DNA of 46,528 nt from Novosphingobium sp. 28-62-57 (GCA_002256985.1 NCGO01000007.1:144475-191002); one strand, 5' to 3'; shown: positions 16,515-25,322, counted from the first letter of the stretch. Program-made: numbers and translations. The notes: generated from the letters alone by a model not told the origin.

Positions 16515-17534
16515 ATGGACAAGAGGAAGCTGATGCTGCTGGTGGGGGCGCTGATCGTGGCGATCGGCACGGCCTTCGCAGCCAGGAGCCTTTTCGCCGG
16601 TGCAGCGACGCCGGAAGCGGAAGCTGCGGCCAAGATGCCGATGGGAGACAAGGTCCTTGTCGCCCAGCGCGCGCTGCCGGTGGGGACGATCATCACGGTC
16701 GATTCCGTCAACTTCCAGGCCTGGCCCAAGGACATGGTGCAGGACGCCTACTTCGTTGAAGGCGAAGCCGACCTGCAGAAACTGCTTGGCACCGTGGTGC
16801 GCAACCCGATCACGGCCGGTGAGCCCTTGACCAAGGGCAACCTTGTGGCTCCCGGTGATCGTGGCTTCCTTGCTGCTGCCCTCGGCGCTGGCATGCGCGC
16901 TGTCACCATCCCCGTTTCGGCCCGTACCGGTGTTGCCGGGTTCGTCTTCCCGGGTGACCATATCGACCTCGTGCTGACCCAGACGGTCAAGGGCGATGGT
17001 GATTCGCGCGCTCTGAAGGCGTCGGAAACGATCATGAAGAACCTGCGCGTGCTCGCCACCGACCAGTCCACCGAACAGGTGATGGTCGAAGGCAAGACTC
17101 AGGTCCGCGCGTTCAGCACCGTTACGCTCGAAGTGACGCCCAAGATCGCCGAAAAGATCGCGGTGGCCCAGACCATCGGCACGATCAGCCTGTCGCTGCG
17201 CTCGCTGGCAGACAACAGCGCCGAACTGGAACAGGCCATTGCCTCGGGCGATGTGAAGATCCCCGCTGGCGTCAGCAAGAGCCAGGAAGAAGCACTGCTC
17301 AAGCAGGCGATGAACCGCCCGCTGGAAGTGAACAAGGCCAGCTTCGTGACCGGTGGTGATGTCTCGCGCTTCCAGCGCTCGACCATCCCCGTTGCACAGA
17401 ACCGCAACAACGCGCCGTCCTACAACCCGGCCCCGCAGATGGGCGGCGGCATGAGCGCGCCGGTCAACCGCGGCCCTGTGGTCCGCGTAACCCGCGGCAA
17501 GGACACCGAAACTGTCCCGGTGGGAGGCAAGTGA
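16515..17534 (+). CDS. cpaB: Flp pilus assembly protein CpaB/RcpC
   Basis: A 339-residue protein with an N-terminal membrane anchor (about residues 4-24, MLLVGALIVAIGTAFAA). A SAF-like domain follows (VLVAQRALPVGTIITVDSV) and then the RcpC/CpaB core (GMRAVTIPVSARTGVAGFV and FPGDHIDLVLTQ). The C-terminus is disordered and ends in a basic segment. CpaB is periplasmic and is thought to link the secretin to the inner-membrane platform of the Tad machine. Its stop overlaps the region of the cpaC start. Confidence 0.95.
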   Translation: MDKRKLMLLVGALIVAIGTAFAARSLFAGAATPEAEAAAKMPMGDKVLVAQRALPVGTIITVDSVNFQAWPKDMVQDAYFVEGEADLQKLLGTVVRNPITAGEPLTKGNLVAPGDRGFLAAALGAGMRAVTIPVSARTGVAGFVFPGDHIDLVLTQTVKGDGDSRALKASETIMKNLRVLATDQSTEQVMVEGKTQVRAFSTVTLEVTPKIAEKIAVAQTIGTISLSLRSLADNSAELEQAIASGDVKIPAGVSKSQEEALLKQAMNRPLEVNKASFVTGGDVSRFQRSTIPVAQNRNNAPSYNPAPQMGGGMSAPVNRGPVVRVTRGKDTETVPVGGK

Positions 17535-17536
17535 TC

Positions 17537-19147
17537 ATGACCGTCACACGACCGACCCCGATCCTGAAGGGCAAGACCATGAATCGTCGTCTTTCTGCCA
17601 CGCTGGTCTCGGCTGCGATGATCGCAACGCCGCTGGCGCTGGTCCCCACCGCCTCGACGCTCCACGCACAAAGCACGTCCAGCCCCGCCCGCACTGTCAC
17701 GCTTTCGATTGGCCGTGGCGAGCTGGTCACCGTGCCGGGACGCATGGCCGATGTGTTCGTGGCCAACGATGATATCGCCGATGTGCAGGTAAAGTCTGCC
17801 AACCAGCTCTACGTGTTCGGCAAGGCCGGTGGCGAAACCACCGTCTATGCCAGCAACGCCAGCGGCGATGTGGTGTGGTCTGCCAATATCCGCGTGGGCA
17901 ACAACCTGGATTCGATCGATCAGATGCTTGGCCTCGCCATGCCCGATGCCCGCGTCAACGTTTCGACGATGAACAACACCGTGTTGCTGACCGGCACTGT
18001 CGCCTCGCCGGAAGACGCCGCCGAGGCTGAGCGTCTGGTCAAGGCTTTCGTTGGCGACAAGACCAACGTGATCAGCCGCCTGAAGATGGCAACCCCGCTG
18101 CAGGTCAGCCTGCATGTGAAGTTTGCCGAAGTCAGCCGGTCGCTGGTGCGCGATCTGGGCTTCAATCTGACCACGATTGATGGCTCTGGCGGCTTCAAGT
18201 TCGGCGTGGGTCAAGGCCGAGCCATCGGCTCGACCTTCACCACCGATCCGCGCCTGCCCTTCGCAGTGGGCGCGGGCGACATTGCGGTCAGCGGGTTCAT
18301 TCCCGATCCGACCGGCGCAACGCAGAACCTGGTCAGCCGTGCAGGCACGGCGGTCAGCTCCGTGTCATCAGGAACCACGCTTTCGGGCATGGGCAAGCTG
18401 CTCGGCCTTGACCTGCTGGGTGCGCTGGATGCCGGTGAAACGCTTGGCCTTGTGACCACGCTGTCCGAGCCCAATCTCACCGCGCTTTCGGGTGAAACGG
18501 CAGACTTCCTTGCGGGCGGCGAATATCCGATCCCGGTCTCGCAGGGGCTGGGCCAGACCACGATCGAGTTCAAGCGTTACGGCGTCAGCCTTGCCTATAC
18601 GCCCACAGTGCTGGCCAACGGCCGCATCTCGATCCGCGTGCGGCCTGAAGTGTCGGAACTGACCAGCAACGGTTCGATCACGTTCAACAGCATCCAGATC
18701 CCCGCGCTGACGGTGCGGCGCGCCGAAACGACCATCGAACTGGGCTCTGGCCAATCGTTCATGATCGCAGGCCTGCTCAGCAACAGTGCGCAGAATACGC
18801 TGACCAAGATGCCGGGCGCAGGCGATGTGCCGATCCTGGGCTCGCTGTTCCGCTCCACCCGCTATCGCAAGGGTGAAACCGAACTGGTGATCGTGGTGAC
18901 GCCGTACCTCGTCAACCCGGTCAACGCCAACGACATCAAGCTGCCGACCGATGGCTTCCAGAGCCCGAACGATATCCAGCGCCTGCTTGGCAACATGGAG
19001 CACGATGGGGTGACCGGGGGAGACCGGCCCAAGCCGACCGAAAAGGAAGGCACCGTTCAGTCCGGTCCGAAAGTCGGCGCGCTCGACGCTGATCGCCGCA
19101 GCGACCAGAAGGTTGCCAGCGCGCAGCCCGGCTTCAGCATTCAGTGA
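17537..19147 (+). CDS. cpaC: Flp pilus secretin CpaC/RcpA
   Basis: An outer-membrane secretin of about 536 residues. The start is unsure. ATG 17537 has the best ribosome-binding site (GGAGG, 9-base spacer), GTG 17531 overlaps the cpaB stop, and ATG 17579 gives the cleanest signal peptide (MNRRLSATLVSAAMIA...). The N-terminal pilus-formation domain (TLSIGRGELVTVPGRMADVF) is followed by a BON-like region (VNVSTMNNTVLLTGTVASPE). The secretin core is LVTTLSEPNLTALSGETADF, GGEYPIPV and TELVIVVTPYLV. It forms the gated pore through which Flp pili emerge. Confidence 0.95.
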   Translation: MTVTRPTPILKGKTMNRRLSATLVSAAMIATPLALVPTASTLHAQSTSSPARTVTLSIGRGELVTVPGRMADVFVANDDIADVQVKSANQLYVFGKAGGETTVYASNASGDVVWSANIRVGNNLDSIDQMLGLAMPDARVNVSTMNNTVLLTGTVASPEDAAEAERLVKAFVGDKTNVISRLKMATPLQVSLHVKFAEVSRSLVRDLGFNLTTIDGSGGFKFGVGQGRAIGSTFTTDPRLPFAVGAGDIAVSGFIPDPTGATQNLVSRAGTAVSSVSSGTTLSGMGKLLGLDLLGALDAGETLGLVTTLSEPNLTALSGETADFLAGGEYPIPVSQGLGQTTIEFKRYGVSLAYTPTVLANGRISIRVRPEVSELTSNGSITFNSIQIPALTVRRAETTIELGSGQSFMIAGLLSNSAQNTLTKMPGAGDVPILGSLFRSTRYRKGETELVIVVTPYLVNPVNANDIKLPTDGFQSPNDIQRLLGNMEHDGVTGGDRPKPTEKEGTVQSGPKVGALDADRRSDQKVASAQPGFSIQ

Positions 19148-19161
19148 ATAGGGGAAAAGCA

Positions 19162-19824
19162 ATGCGCATCAGCCTTTATCGCAGCGTGAACGCGGCGCTG
19201 GCCCTCTCGCTCGCCGTCACCTTGTCGGCCTGCTCGGTCAACGCCCCGGAAAACCGCATGCTCAACTCGGTCCACCAGCCGGTGGTCGAACGTGACCGCT
19301 ATGTCTTTGATGTCGAAACCCTGCCCGGCGGCGGCCTGTCCATTTCCGAACAGCGCCGTCTGACAGGCTGGTTCGAAGGCCTTGGCCTGAAATATGGTGA
19401 CAAGATCGCCATCGACGATCCGCTGCAATCGAAGGCCACTCTGGCATCGGTCGATGGTGTGGCGGGTCGCTGGGGCATGTTTGTCGATGGTCCGGCCCCG
19501 GTTACGCCCGGCTATGTCGCGGCAGGCGGCGCCCGCATCGTGGTAACCCGCGCCAAGGCTTCGGTTCCGGGCTGCCCGGATTGGACCGCCAAGTCCGATT
19601 TTTCGATGAGCAACCGCACCACCACGAACTTCGGCTGCGCGATCAACAGCAATCTGGCCGCCATGGTCGCCGATAAGGAGCACCTCGTCCAGGGCGCGTC
19701 CGGCACCGGTGAAACGGTGGTGATGAGCGGCAACAAGGCCATTGATTCGTTCCGCAATGCCAAGCCTTCGGGCGAGAATGGCCTGAAGGCCAGCACGACG
19801 TCGAACTCCGGCGGAGGTAACTGA
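19162..19824 (+). CDS. cpaD: Flp pilus assembly lipoprotein CpaD
   Basis: A 220-residue protein. The ATG at 19162 follows a clear ribosome-binding site (AGGGGAA); an in-frame GTG at 19144 is less likely. The signal peptide ends in a lipobox (TLSAC, Cys24). The body has PVVERDRYVFDVET and the conserved C-terminal segment RTTTNFGCAINSNLAAMVAD, typical of CpaD. CpaD is an outer-membrane-associated lipoprotein that supports secretin assembly. It lies between cpaC and cpaE with only small gaps. Confidence 0.93.
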   Translation: MRISLYRSVNAALALSLAVTLSACSVNAPENRMLNSVHQPVVERDRYVFDVETLPGGGLSISEQRRLTGWFEGLGLKYGDKIAIDDPLQSKATLASVDGVAGRWGMFVDGPAPVTPGYVAAGGARIVVTRAKASVPGCPDWTAKSDFSMSNRTTTNFGCAINSNLAAMVADKEHLVQGASGTGETVVMSGNKAIDSFRNAKPSGENGLKASTTSNSGGGN

Positions 19825-19826
19825 AC

Positions 19827-21101
19827 ATGAGCCTGAAGAATTCCACCCGCGATACCTTCGCTGCCTTCATGTGCGATGACACCGCAGTTGATGTGCTGCG
19901 CTCGGCCGTTGTCGACATGGGCTGGGCTCCGGAAAAGTGCCACCGCGGTGGCCTGCGCAACGCCATCCAGTCGCTGTCGATCACGGCCAGCCCCAACATC
20001 CTGATGGTAGACCTGTCGGAAAGCGGCGATCCGCTGAACGATATCAATGCCCTGGCCGAAGTCTGCGAACCCGGCACGGTCGTGATTGCGGTCGGTCAGG
20101 TCAATGACGTGCGGCTCTATCGCGATCTGGTGGCCTCGGGCATTCAGGACTATCTGCTCAAGCCGCTCAATCCAGGGCAAATCCGCGATGCGCTGGTGCA
20201 GGCACAGGCGATCTTCACCGCGCCCAAGAGCCACGATCCCTCGGCTGCGCGCAAGCACATCTCGATGGCCGTGGTCGGCACACGCGGCGGCGTTGGTGCA
20301 TCCACGCTGGCCACTTCGCTCGCGTGGCTGTTCAGCACCGATCACAAGCTGCCGACGGCCCTGCTCGATCTTGACGTGCACTTCGGAACCGGCGCGCTGA
20401 CGCTCGATCTGGAACCGGGCCGCGGGTTGACCGATGCAATCGACAATCCAAGCCGCATCGATGGACTGTTCATCGAACGTGCGATGATCCGCGCGAACGA
20501 CAATCTGGCGATCCTTTCGGCCGAAGCGCCGATCAGCGCACCGCTGATGACCGATGGCAGCGCCTTCCTGCAGCTTGAGGAAGAATTCCGTCAGGCGTTC
20601 GAAATGACCGTCATCGACATGCCGCGCAATATGCTGATCAACTTCCCGCATCTGCTCGCTGATGTGAACGTGGTGGTGCTCACCACCGAGCTCACGCTGG
20701 CCGGTGCGCGCGATGCGATCCGCCTGCTGTCCTGGCTGAAGAGCAATGCCTCGCACGCCCGCCCGATCGTGGTGGCCAACAAGGTGCAGGCTGGCGCGAA
20801 CGAGATCAGCAAGGCTGATTTCGAAGCCTCGATCGAACGCAAGATCAACTTCATGATCCCCTATGACATCAAGGGCGCCTCGAATGCTGCCAAGCTTGGC
20901 CAGACTTTCGTCGCCGCCAACCGCGCCGCAAAGGCCGGTGGCATCGTGCGCGATATCGCTCAGGCGGTGATCGGCTCGGTCGCTGATGACGGCAGCACCA
21001 CCGCTGATGTCGGTGCCGATGTCCGCAAAGCCTCGCTGCTGGGCAAGTTCGATCTGAAGAAGATGCTTTCCGCCAAGCCGAAGGCAAAGACCAACGCCTG
21101 A
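19827..21101 (+). CDS. cpaE: Pilus localisation ATPase-like protein CpaE/TadZ
   Basis: A 424-residue protein with GGAGG ahead of its ATG. Residues about 10-130 form a receiver-like domain (ILMVDLSESGDPLNDI, IQDYLLKPLNPGQI). The ParA/MinD-type domain follows. Its P-loop reads VVGTRGGVGAST (149-160), so both the signature lysine and the usual P-loop lysine are replaced (R153, A158). The other elements are ALLDLDVHFG and VIDMPRN. TadZ/CpaE proteins with such atypical Walker A motifs mark the pole where the pilus is built. It is followed directly by tadB, without cpaF. Confidence 0.93.
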   Translation: MSLKNSTRDTFAAFMCDDTAVDVLRSAVVDMGWAPEKCHRGGLRNAIQSLSITASPNILMVDLSESGDPLNDINALAEVCEPGTVVIAVGQVNDVRLYRDLVASGIQDYLLKPLNPGQIRDALVQAQAIFTAPKSHDPSAARKHISMAVVGTRGGVGASTLATSLAWLFSTDHKLPTALLDLDVHFGTGALTLDLEPGRGLTDAIDNPSRIDGLFIERAMIRANDNLAILSAEAPISAPLMTDGSAFLQLEEEFRQAFEMTVIDMPRNMLINFPHLLADVNVVVLTTELTLAGARDAIRLLSWLKSNASHARPIVVANKVQAGANEISKADFEASIERKINFMIPYDIKGASNAAKLGQTFVAANRAAKAGGIVRDIAQAVIGSVADDGSTTADVGADVRKASLLGKFDLKKMLSAKPKAKTNA

Positions 21102-21160
21102 ACAGGCGTGCTGGTTAGACAGAGCATGGCGGATAATGACGTGACAGGAAGGCGCCCGGA

Positions 21161-22135
21161 ATGACGAACATTCTGCAATTGCTGGTGATGGCGGTCGGCC
21201 TGATGCTGGTCATGGTGCTGAGTTATGCCGCACTTTCAGGCCCATCGGCCTCAAAGGAAAGCGGGCGTCGCCTGCAGTCGCTGCGTTTCCGCCATTCTGA
21301 CAGCATGGTCGACAAGGTCGAAGCGCAATATCGCAAGACCGTCGCTGCGCGCAAACCCACGGCCATGAAGCTTGCCGGTTCCGGCTCGCGCATGGAAGCA
21401 CTTGAACTGCGCCTGCGCCGCACCGGCAAAGGCTGGACGCTGACACAGTACCTCTACGTCAGCGGCGGCTTGGCTCTTGCCATCACCGTACTGATGTTTC
21501 TGAAGACCGGCGCACCGCTGCTGGCGCTTGGCGCAGGCGTGCTGGTTGGTGGCGGGCTGCCGCACATGCTGGTTGGCCGCGCCATCAACAAGCGCATCGA
21601 TGCCTTCGTCACCCGCTTGCCCGATGCGCTCGATCTGCTGGTGCGCGGGCTACGCTCAGGCCTTCCCGTCACCGAAACGCTTGGCGTGGTGGCGCAGGAG
21701 CTGCCCGGCCCGATTGGGGAAGAGTTCAAGCTCGTCACCGATCGCATCAAGGTGGGCCGGACCATGGAAGATGCGCTGCAAGACACCGCTGACCGCCTGA
21801 ATCTGGCCGAATTCAACTTCTTCTGCATCACACTTGCCATCCAGCGTGAAACCGGGGGCAACCTGGCGGAAACGCTGGCGAACCTGTCGGACGTGCTGCG
21901 CAAGCGCGCGCAGATGAAGCTCAAGATCAAGGCCATGAGCTCGGAATCCAAGGCCTCGGCCTATATCGTCGGCTCGCTGCCCTTCATCGTCTTTGCGCTG
22001 ATCTACTGGGTCAACCCCGGCTACCTTGCCAACTTCTTCATCGATGAGCGTCTGATCATTGCCGCCATCGGCGGGCTGACCTGGCTGGGCATCGGGGCCT
22101 TCATCATGGCCAAGATGGTCAACTTCGAAATCTGA
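21161..22135 (+). CDS. tadB: Tad pilus inner-membrane platform protein TadB
   Basis: A 324-residue T2SSF-family membrane protein preceded by AGGAAGG. It has an N-terminal hydrophobic helix, two more after residue 90, and the cytoplasmic T2SSF domain (LPDALDLLVRGLRSGLPV, AIQRETGGNLAETLANLSDV). Two C-terminal helices close the protein. TadB and TadC form the platform on which the motor ATPase works. The 59-base gap from cpaE holds no gene and no room for a motor gene. Confidence 0.94.
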   Translation: MTNILQLLVMAVGLMLVMVLSYAALSGPSASKESGRRLQSLRFRHSDSMVDKVEAQYRKTVAARKPTAMKLAGSGSRMEALELRLRRTGKGWTLTQYLYVSGGLALAITVLMFLKTGAPLLALGAGVLVGGGLPHMLVGRAINKRIDAFVTRLPDALDLLVRGLRSGLPVTETLGVVAQELPGPIGEEFKLVTDRIKVGRTMEDALQDTADRLNLAEFNFFCITLAIQRETGGNLAETLANLSDVLRKRAQMKLKIKAMSSESKASAYIVGSLPFIVFALIYWVNPGYLANFFIDERLIIAAIGGLTWLGIGAFIMAKMVNFEI

Positions 22136-22151
22136 ACGAGAGCCACAGGCC

Positions 22152-23162
22152 ATGATCCAGAACCCGCCCGGACCCACTCTTCTCGGCTTCGATGTCTATC
22201 TCATCGGCTCGATCCTTGTGGGCATTGCCGCCGCCGCTGTGCTGCTCGCCATCTATGCCGCGGTCACCGTGCGCGATCCGATGACCAAGCGAGTCAAGGC
22301 GCTGAACGACCGTCGCGAACAGCTCAAGGCCGGCATCGTCACCTCCGGCGCACGCAAGCGCCAGAGCATCGTGCGCCGCAACCAGACAACCGACCAGATC
22401 CGCGGCTTCCTCGAATCGCTCAAGGTTCTGCAGGATAGCCAGCTTGCCGTGGTTCAGCAGAAACTGGCGCAAGCCGGTATCCGCAAAAAGGAATGGGCCG
22501 TTGCGGTCATTCTCGGCCGCCTTGTCGGCCCGATCGTGCTCGGCCTGCTGGGCGCAGTGATCTTCTACTGGTCGGATACGTTCCCTGAATGGGGCCCGCT
22601 CAAGCGCTTTGCCGGCTTCGCCATCTGTCTGATCCTGGGCTACAAAGGGCCGGACCTGTTCGTCCAGAACCTGATCGGCAAACGCACCCATCAAATCCGC
22701 AAGGGGCTTCCCGATGCGCTCGACCTGCTGGTGATTTGTGCCGAAGCCGGCCTGACCGTCGACGCTGCGTTCAACCGCGTGGCCCGCGAACTGGGCCGGG
22801 CCTACCCCGAACTGGGCGATGAATTCGCGCTGACCGCCATCGAGCTGTCGTTCCTGACCGAACGCCGCATGGCCTTTGAAAACCTCGCCTACCGTGTCGA
22901 TCTTGATTCGGTCAAAGGCGTGGTCACCACGATGATCCAGACCGAACGCTACGGCACGCCGCTGGCTTCGGCGCTGCGCGTGCTGTCCGCCGAATTCCGC
23001 AACGAACGCATGATGCGCGCCGAAGAAAAGGCCGCACGCCTGCCTGCAATCATGACGATCCCGTTGATCCTGTTCATTCTGCCGGTGCTGTTCATCGTGA
23101 TCCTCGGCCCTGCAGCCTGCTCGATCACCGACAGCCTGATCAACAAGAAACCCGGCGGCTGA
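22152..23162 (+). CDS. tadC: Tad pilus inner-membrane platform protein TadC
   Basis: A 336-residue T2SSF-family partner of TadB, with an N-terminal helix (YLIGSILVGIAAAAVLLAIY) and two central helices. The cytoplasmic domain has GLPDALDLLVICAEAGLTVD and MIQTERYGTPLASALRVLS. A last helix ends in IPLILFILPVLFIVIL. It starts 16 bases after tadB and ends 28 bases before a strong intrinsic terminator. It is therefore the last gene of the pilus operon; tadD and later accessory genes are not present. Confidence 0.94.
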   Translation: MIQNPPGPTLLGFDVYLIGSILVGIAAAAVLLAIYAAVTVRDPMTKRVKALNDRREQLKAGIVTSGARKRQSIVRRNQTTDQIRGFLESLKVLQDSQLAVVQQKLAQAGIRKKEWAVAVILGRLVGPIVLGLLGAVIFYWSDTFPEWGPLKRFAGFAICLILGYKGPDLFVQNLIGKRTHQIRKGLPDALDLLVICAEAGLTVDAAFNRVARELGRAYPELGDEFALTAIELSFLTERRMAFENLAYRVDLDSVKGVVTTMIQTERYGTPLASALRVLSAEFRNERMMRAEEKAARLPAIMTIPLILFILPVLFIVILGPAACSITDSLINKKPGG

Positions 23163-23189
23163 TCCCTGTCAGCAAATCGCCACACCGCA

Positions 23190-23227
23190 AACCCCGCAAG
23201 GCCATCCAGCCTTGCGGGGTTTGTTGT
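23190..23227 (+). terminator. Rho-independent terminator after tadC
   Basis: Perfect 14-bp arms (23190-23203 and 23210-23223) with a 6-base loop, CATCCA, form a GC-rich stem followed by TTTGTTGTTT. It ends the cpa/tad operon. Confidence 0.9.
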
Positions 23228-23283
23228 TTGGCAGCAGCAGCGGTGACGGAGCTGTCGACCGTCATTTCATGAAGAAAAGGGGT

Positions 23284-23774
23284 TTCGCGCAGAGGCGCAG
23301 AGGCGCGGAGAATAAGGGAAATGGGATGACGATTATCCCACTCCCACACGTAACTCTCAAATTCGTCATGCTGAACTTGTTTCAGCATCCATCTACCCAC
23401 ACGCACTGCTGTTCGTGGGGAGAGATGGACCCTGAAACAAGTTGGCGTTTATCCCGTTCGCATACGGTCTTCCAATCTTCGTCACCCCGGACTTGATCCG
23501 GGGTCCATTGCTCGACCGAGAGCCTTGGTCTGATTGGCGAAATGGATCCTGAAACAAGTTCAGGATGACGATAATGTAGATACGTTGCCGAGCGGGATAT
23601 TCGCCAAACAAGTTCAGGGTGACGGGAAGAGGGGTAACGTTTGCAAGCGGGATGGCCGCCAAATGGGATCACGGCGCAGCCGCCTTAAACCCTGATGCCG
23701 ATGCGTTTTCCGCAAGGATATCGGGATAAAGGGCCCTTCGGCGCAGCGCCTCTTCTCCGCGCCTCTGCGCGAAA
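23284..23774. repeat. Noncoding repeat-rich segment bounded by an inverted repeat
   Basis: The gap of about 600 bases between tadC and the FAH gene has no convincing gene. Its ends carry an inverted repeat: TTTCGCGCAGAGGCGC... at 23284-23313 and its complement ...GCGCCTCTGCGCGAAA at 23753-23774. The left copy has one extra 8-bp GAGGCGCA unit. Inside are a hairpin ACCCCGGA-CTTGA-TCCGGGGT (23484-23504), related to one at 32759-32779, and four fragments of a CTGAACTTGTTTCAG palindrome (about 23369, 23428, 23545, 23608). It looks like several small mobile palindromes inserted in a convergent gap. Confidence 0.75.
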
Positions 23775-23824
23775 CTCTTCTTCCTTCTGCCAGCGTTCAA
23801 AAATTCAAACGCGAAATCAAAGCT

Positions 23825-24832
23825 TCAACCCGCCACAACCGCCTGATCAATCGCGCCGAAAATGCTCTTGCCCTTGGCATCGCGCATTTCCATCCGCACC
23901 GTGTCCCCGGCCTTCAGAAAGGGCGTCACCGCCTCGCCAGTGGCTAGCGCTTCCACCGTCCGCTGTTCGGCAATGCAGGCATAGCCACGCCCGCCCTGCG
24001 GCACCGGGCGGCCCGGCGAGCCATCGGGATCGCGGTTGGATACGGTGCCCGATCCGATAATCGTTCCTGCACCAATGCTGCGCGTCTTTGCCAGATGCGC
24101 AATCAGCGTGCCGAAATCGAACGTGCATTCCTCACCCGCTTCGACCCGGCCAAACGGTTGCCCGTTCAGATCAACCATCAGCGTGCCCGAAAGCTTGCCG
24201 CCCTGCCAAGCTGCTCCCAGCGCTGCGGGCGTGACGAACACCGGCGACAGATGGCTGGCCGGCTTTGACTGGACAAAGCCATAGCCTTTGGCCAATTCGC
24301 CGGGCATCAGGTTGCGCAGCGACACATCGTTGATCAGCCCGACCAGCCGAATGTGCCCCAACGCGTGCTGCGGCGAAACGCCCTGCGGCACATCGCCTGT
24401 CACCACCACGATCTCCGCTTCGAAATCGCCACCCCAGGCAGGATCAGCAATATGGATCGGATCGCGCGCACCACGAAAGCCATCGCTCCCGCCCTGGTAC
24501 ATCAGCGGGTCGGTCCAGAAACTGGCCGGAAGCGCAGCGCCATGCGCCTTGTGCATCAGTTCCACGTCGTTGACGTAGGCGCTGCCATCGACCCACTGAT
24601 AGGCCCGCGGCAATGGCGCGCAGGCCTCGCGCTCATGAAAGCGGCGGAGCGGGATGGCCGCATGGGCAAGTTCGATCGAAAGGGCTTCAATCTGCGGGAC
24701 GTACCGATCCCAATCATCCAGCAGCGCCTGCATCGTGGGCACGATATGATCGGCATCGGCATACCACGCCAGATCATCCGAAACCACGATCAGCCGCCCA
24801 TCGCGGCCCTGCGGCAAGGAAGCCAGCTTCAC
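23825..24832 (-). CDS. Fumarylacetoacetate hydrolase family protein
   Basis: A 335-residue protein of the FAH fold, of the size of short bacterial fumarylacetoacetases. The N-terminal part has CAPLPRAYQWVDGSAYVNDV. The metal-binding acids of the C-terminal domain are seen in GDFEAEIVVVTGDV (E-x-E) and GLINDVSLRNL (D). GAGTIIGSGTVSNRD is the typical late motif. Such enzymes cleave C-C bonds in the last step of tyrosine/homogentisate breakdown or hydrolyse/decarboxylate related 3-oxo acids. Homogentisate dioxygenase is not nearby, so the substrate stays open. Its ATG overlaps the marR stop, which suggests the MarR protein controls this gene together with itself. Confidence 0.9.
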   Translation of the reverse strand: MKLASLPQGRDGRLIVVSDDLAWYADADHIVPTMQALLDDWDRYVPQIEALSIELAHAAIPLRRFHEREACAPLPRAYQWVDGSAYVNDVELMHKAHGAALPASFWTDPLMYQGGSDGFRGARDPIHIADPAWGGDFEAEIVVVTGDVPQGVSPQHALGHIRLVGLINDVSLRNLMPGELAKGYGFVQSKPASHLSPVFVTPAALGAAWQGGKLSGTLMVDLNGQPFGRVEAGEECTFDFGTLIAHLAKTRSIGAGTIIGSGTVSNRDPDGSPGRPVPQGGRGYACIAEQRTVEALATGEAVTPFLKAGDTVRMEMRDAKGKSIFGAIDQAVVAG

Positions 24833-25287
24833 TTGCCGTCACTCTCAAGCGCGCGGGCGGCCTTCAAAAGCTTGTCCAGAATGCTGCGCAGCTTGTCCTG
24901 CTCGCGCGTGGTGATCGACGAGAAGATCTTCTCATACATCTCCACCGCCTGCGGCCAGATGGCAGCATGCAGTTCGTGGCCGGCAACAGTCAGTTCCAGA
25001 TGATGCGAGCGGCCATCTTCGGCATTCGGGCTGCGCTGCAAGAAACCTTTTTCTTCCAGAACCTTGCAGGCACGGTTCACAGCCACCTTGTCCATCAAGG
25101 TGGCATGCACCAGATCGCGCTGAGTCAGCGGACCAACCTCACCCAGCACCGCCATGATCCGCCATTCCGGTATCTTCAGGCCAAATTCGCTGCGGTATTC
25201 GCCAGCGATAAGGCCGCTCACCGCGTTTGAGGTGATGGCCATGCGATAGGGCAGGAAATCGGTGAGGCGGGTTTCTGTTCCAGACAT
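24829..25287 (-). CDS. MarR family transcriptional regulator
   Basis: A 152-residue winged-helix regulator. The core shows EFGLKIPEWRIMAVLGEVGP, then the recognition region LTQRDLVHATLMDKVAVNRA, then the wing LEEKGFLQRSPNAEDGRSHH, all at the positions usual for MarR. MarR dimers commonly sense aromatic acids or phenolics and repress a neighbouring catabolic gene. Here the partner is the coupled FAH hydrolase gene. A good promoter sits immediately upstream and would start the transcript very close to the ATG. Confidence 0.93.
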   Translation of the reverse strand: MSGTETRLTDFLPYRMAITSNAVSGLIAGEYRSEFGLKIPEWRIMAVLGEVGPLTQRDLVHATLMDKVAVNRACKVLEEKGFLQRSPNAEDGRSHHLELTVAGHELHAAIWPQAVEMYEKIFSSITTREQDKLRSILDKLLKAARALESDGK

Positions 25288-25293
25288 AATGTA

Positions 25294-25322
25294 GTATCAC
25301 ATGAAACCAGATTGAATTGCAA
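25294..25322 (-). promoter_or_regulatory. Sigma-70-like promoter of the marR-FAH unit
   Basis: On the minus strand TTGCAA (25317-25322) is followed after 17 bases by TGATAC (25294-25299). The predicted start of transcription is at or within a few bases of the marR ATG (25287). This would give a leaderless or nearly leaderless mRNA. No Shine-Dalgarno sequence is visible before the ATG, which fits. Confidence 0.5.

Noticed and set aside
23284-23774. Small open frames in the gap after tadC as possible genes.
   Set aside because: They consist of palindromic repeat sequence, lack ribosome-binding sites and share no family motif.
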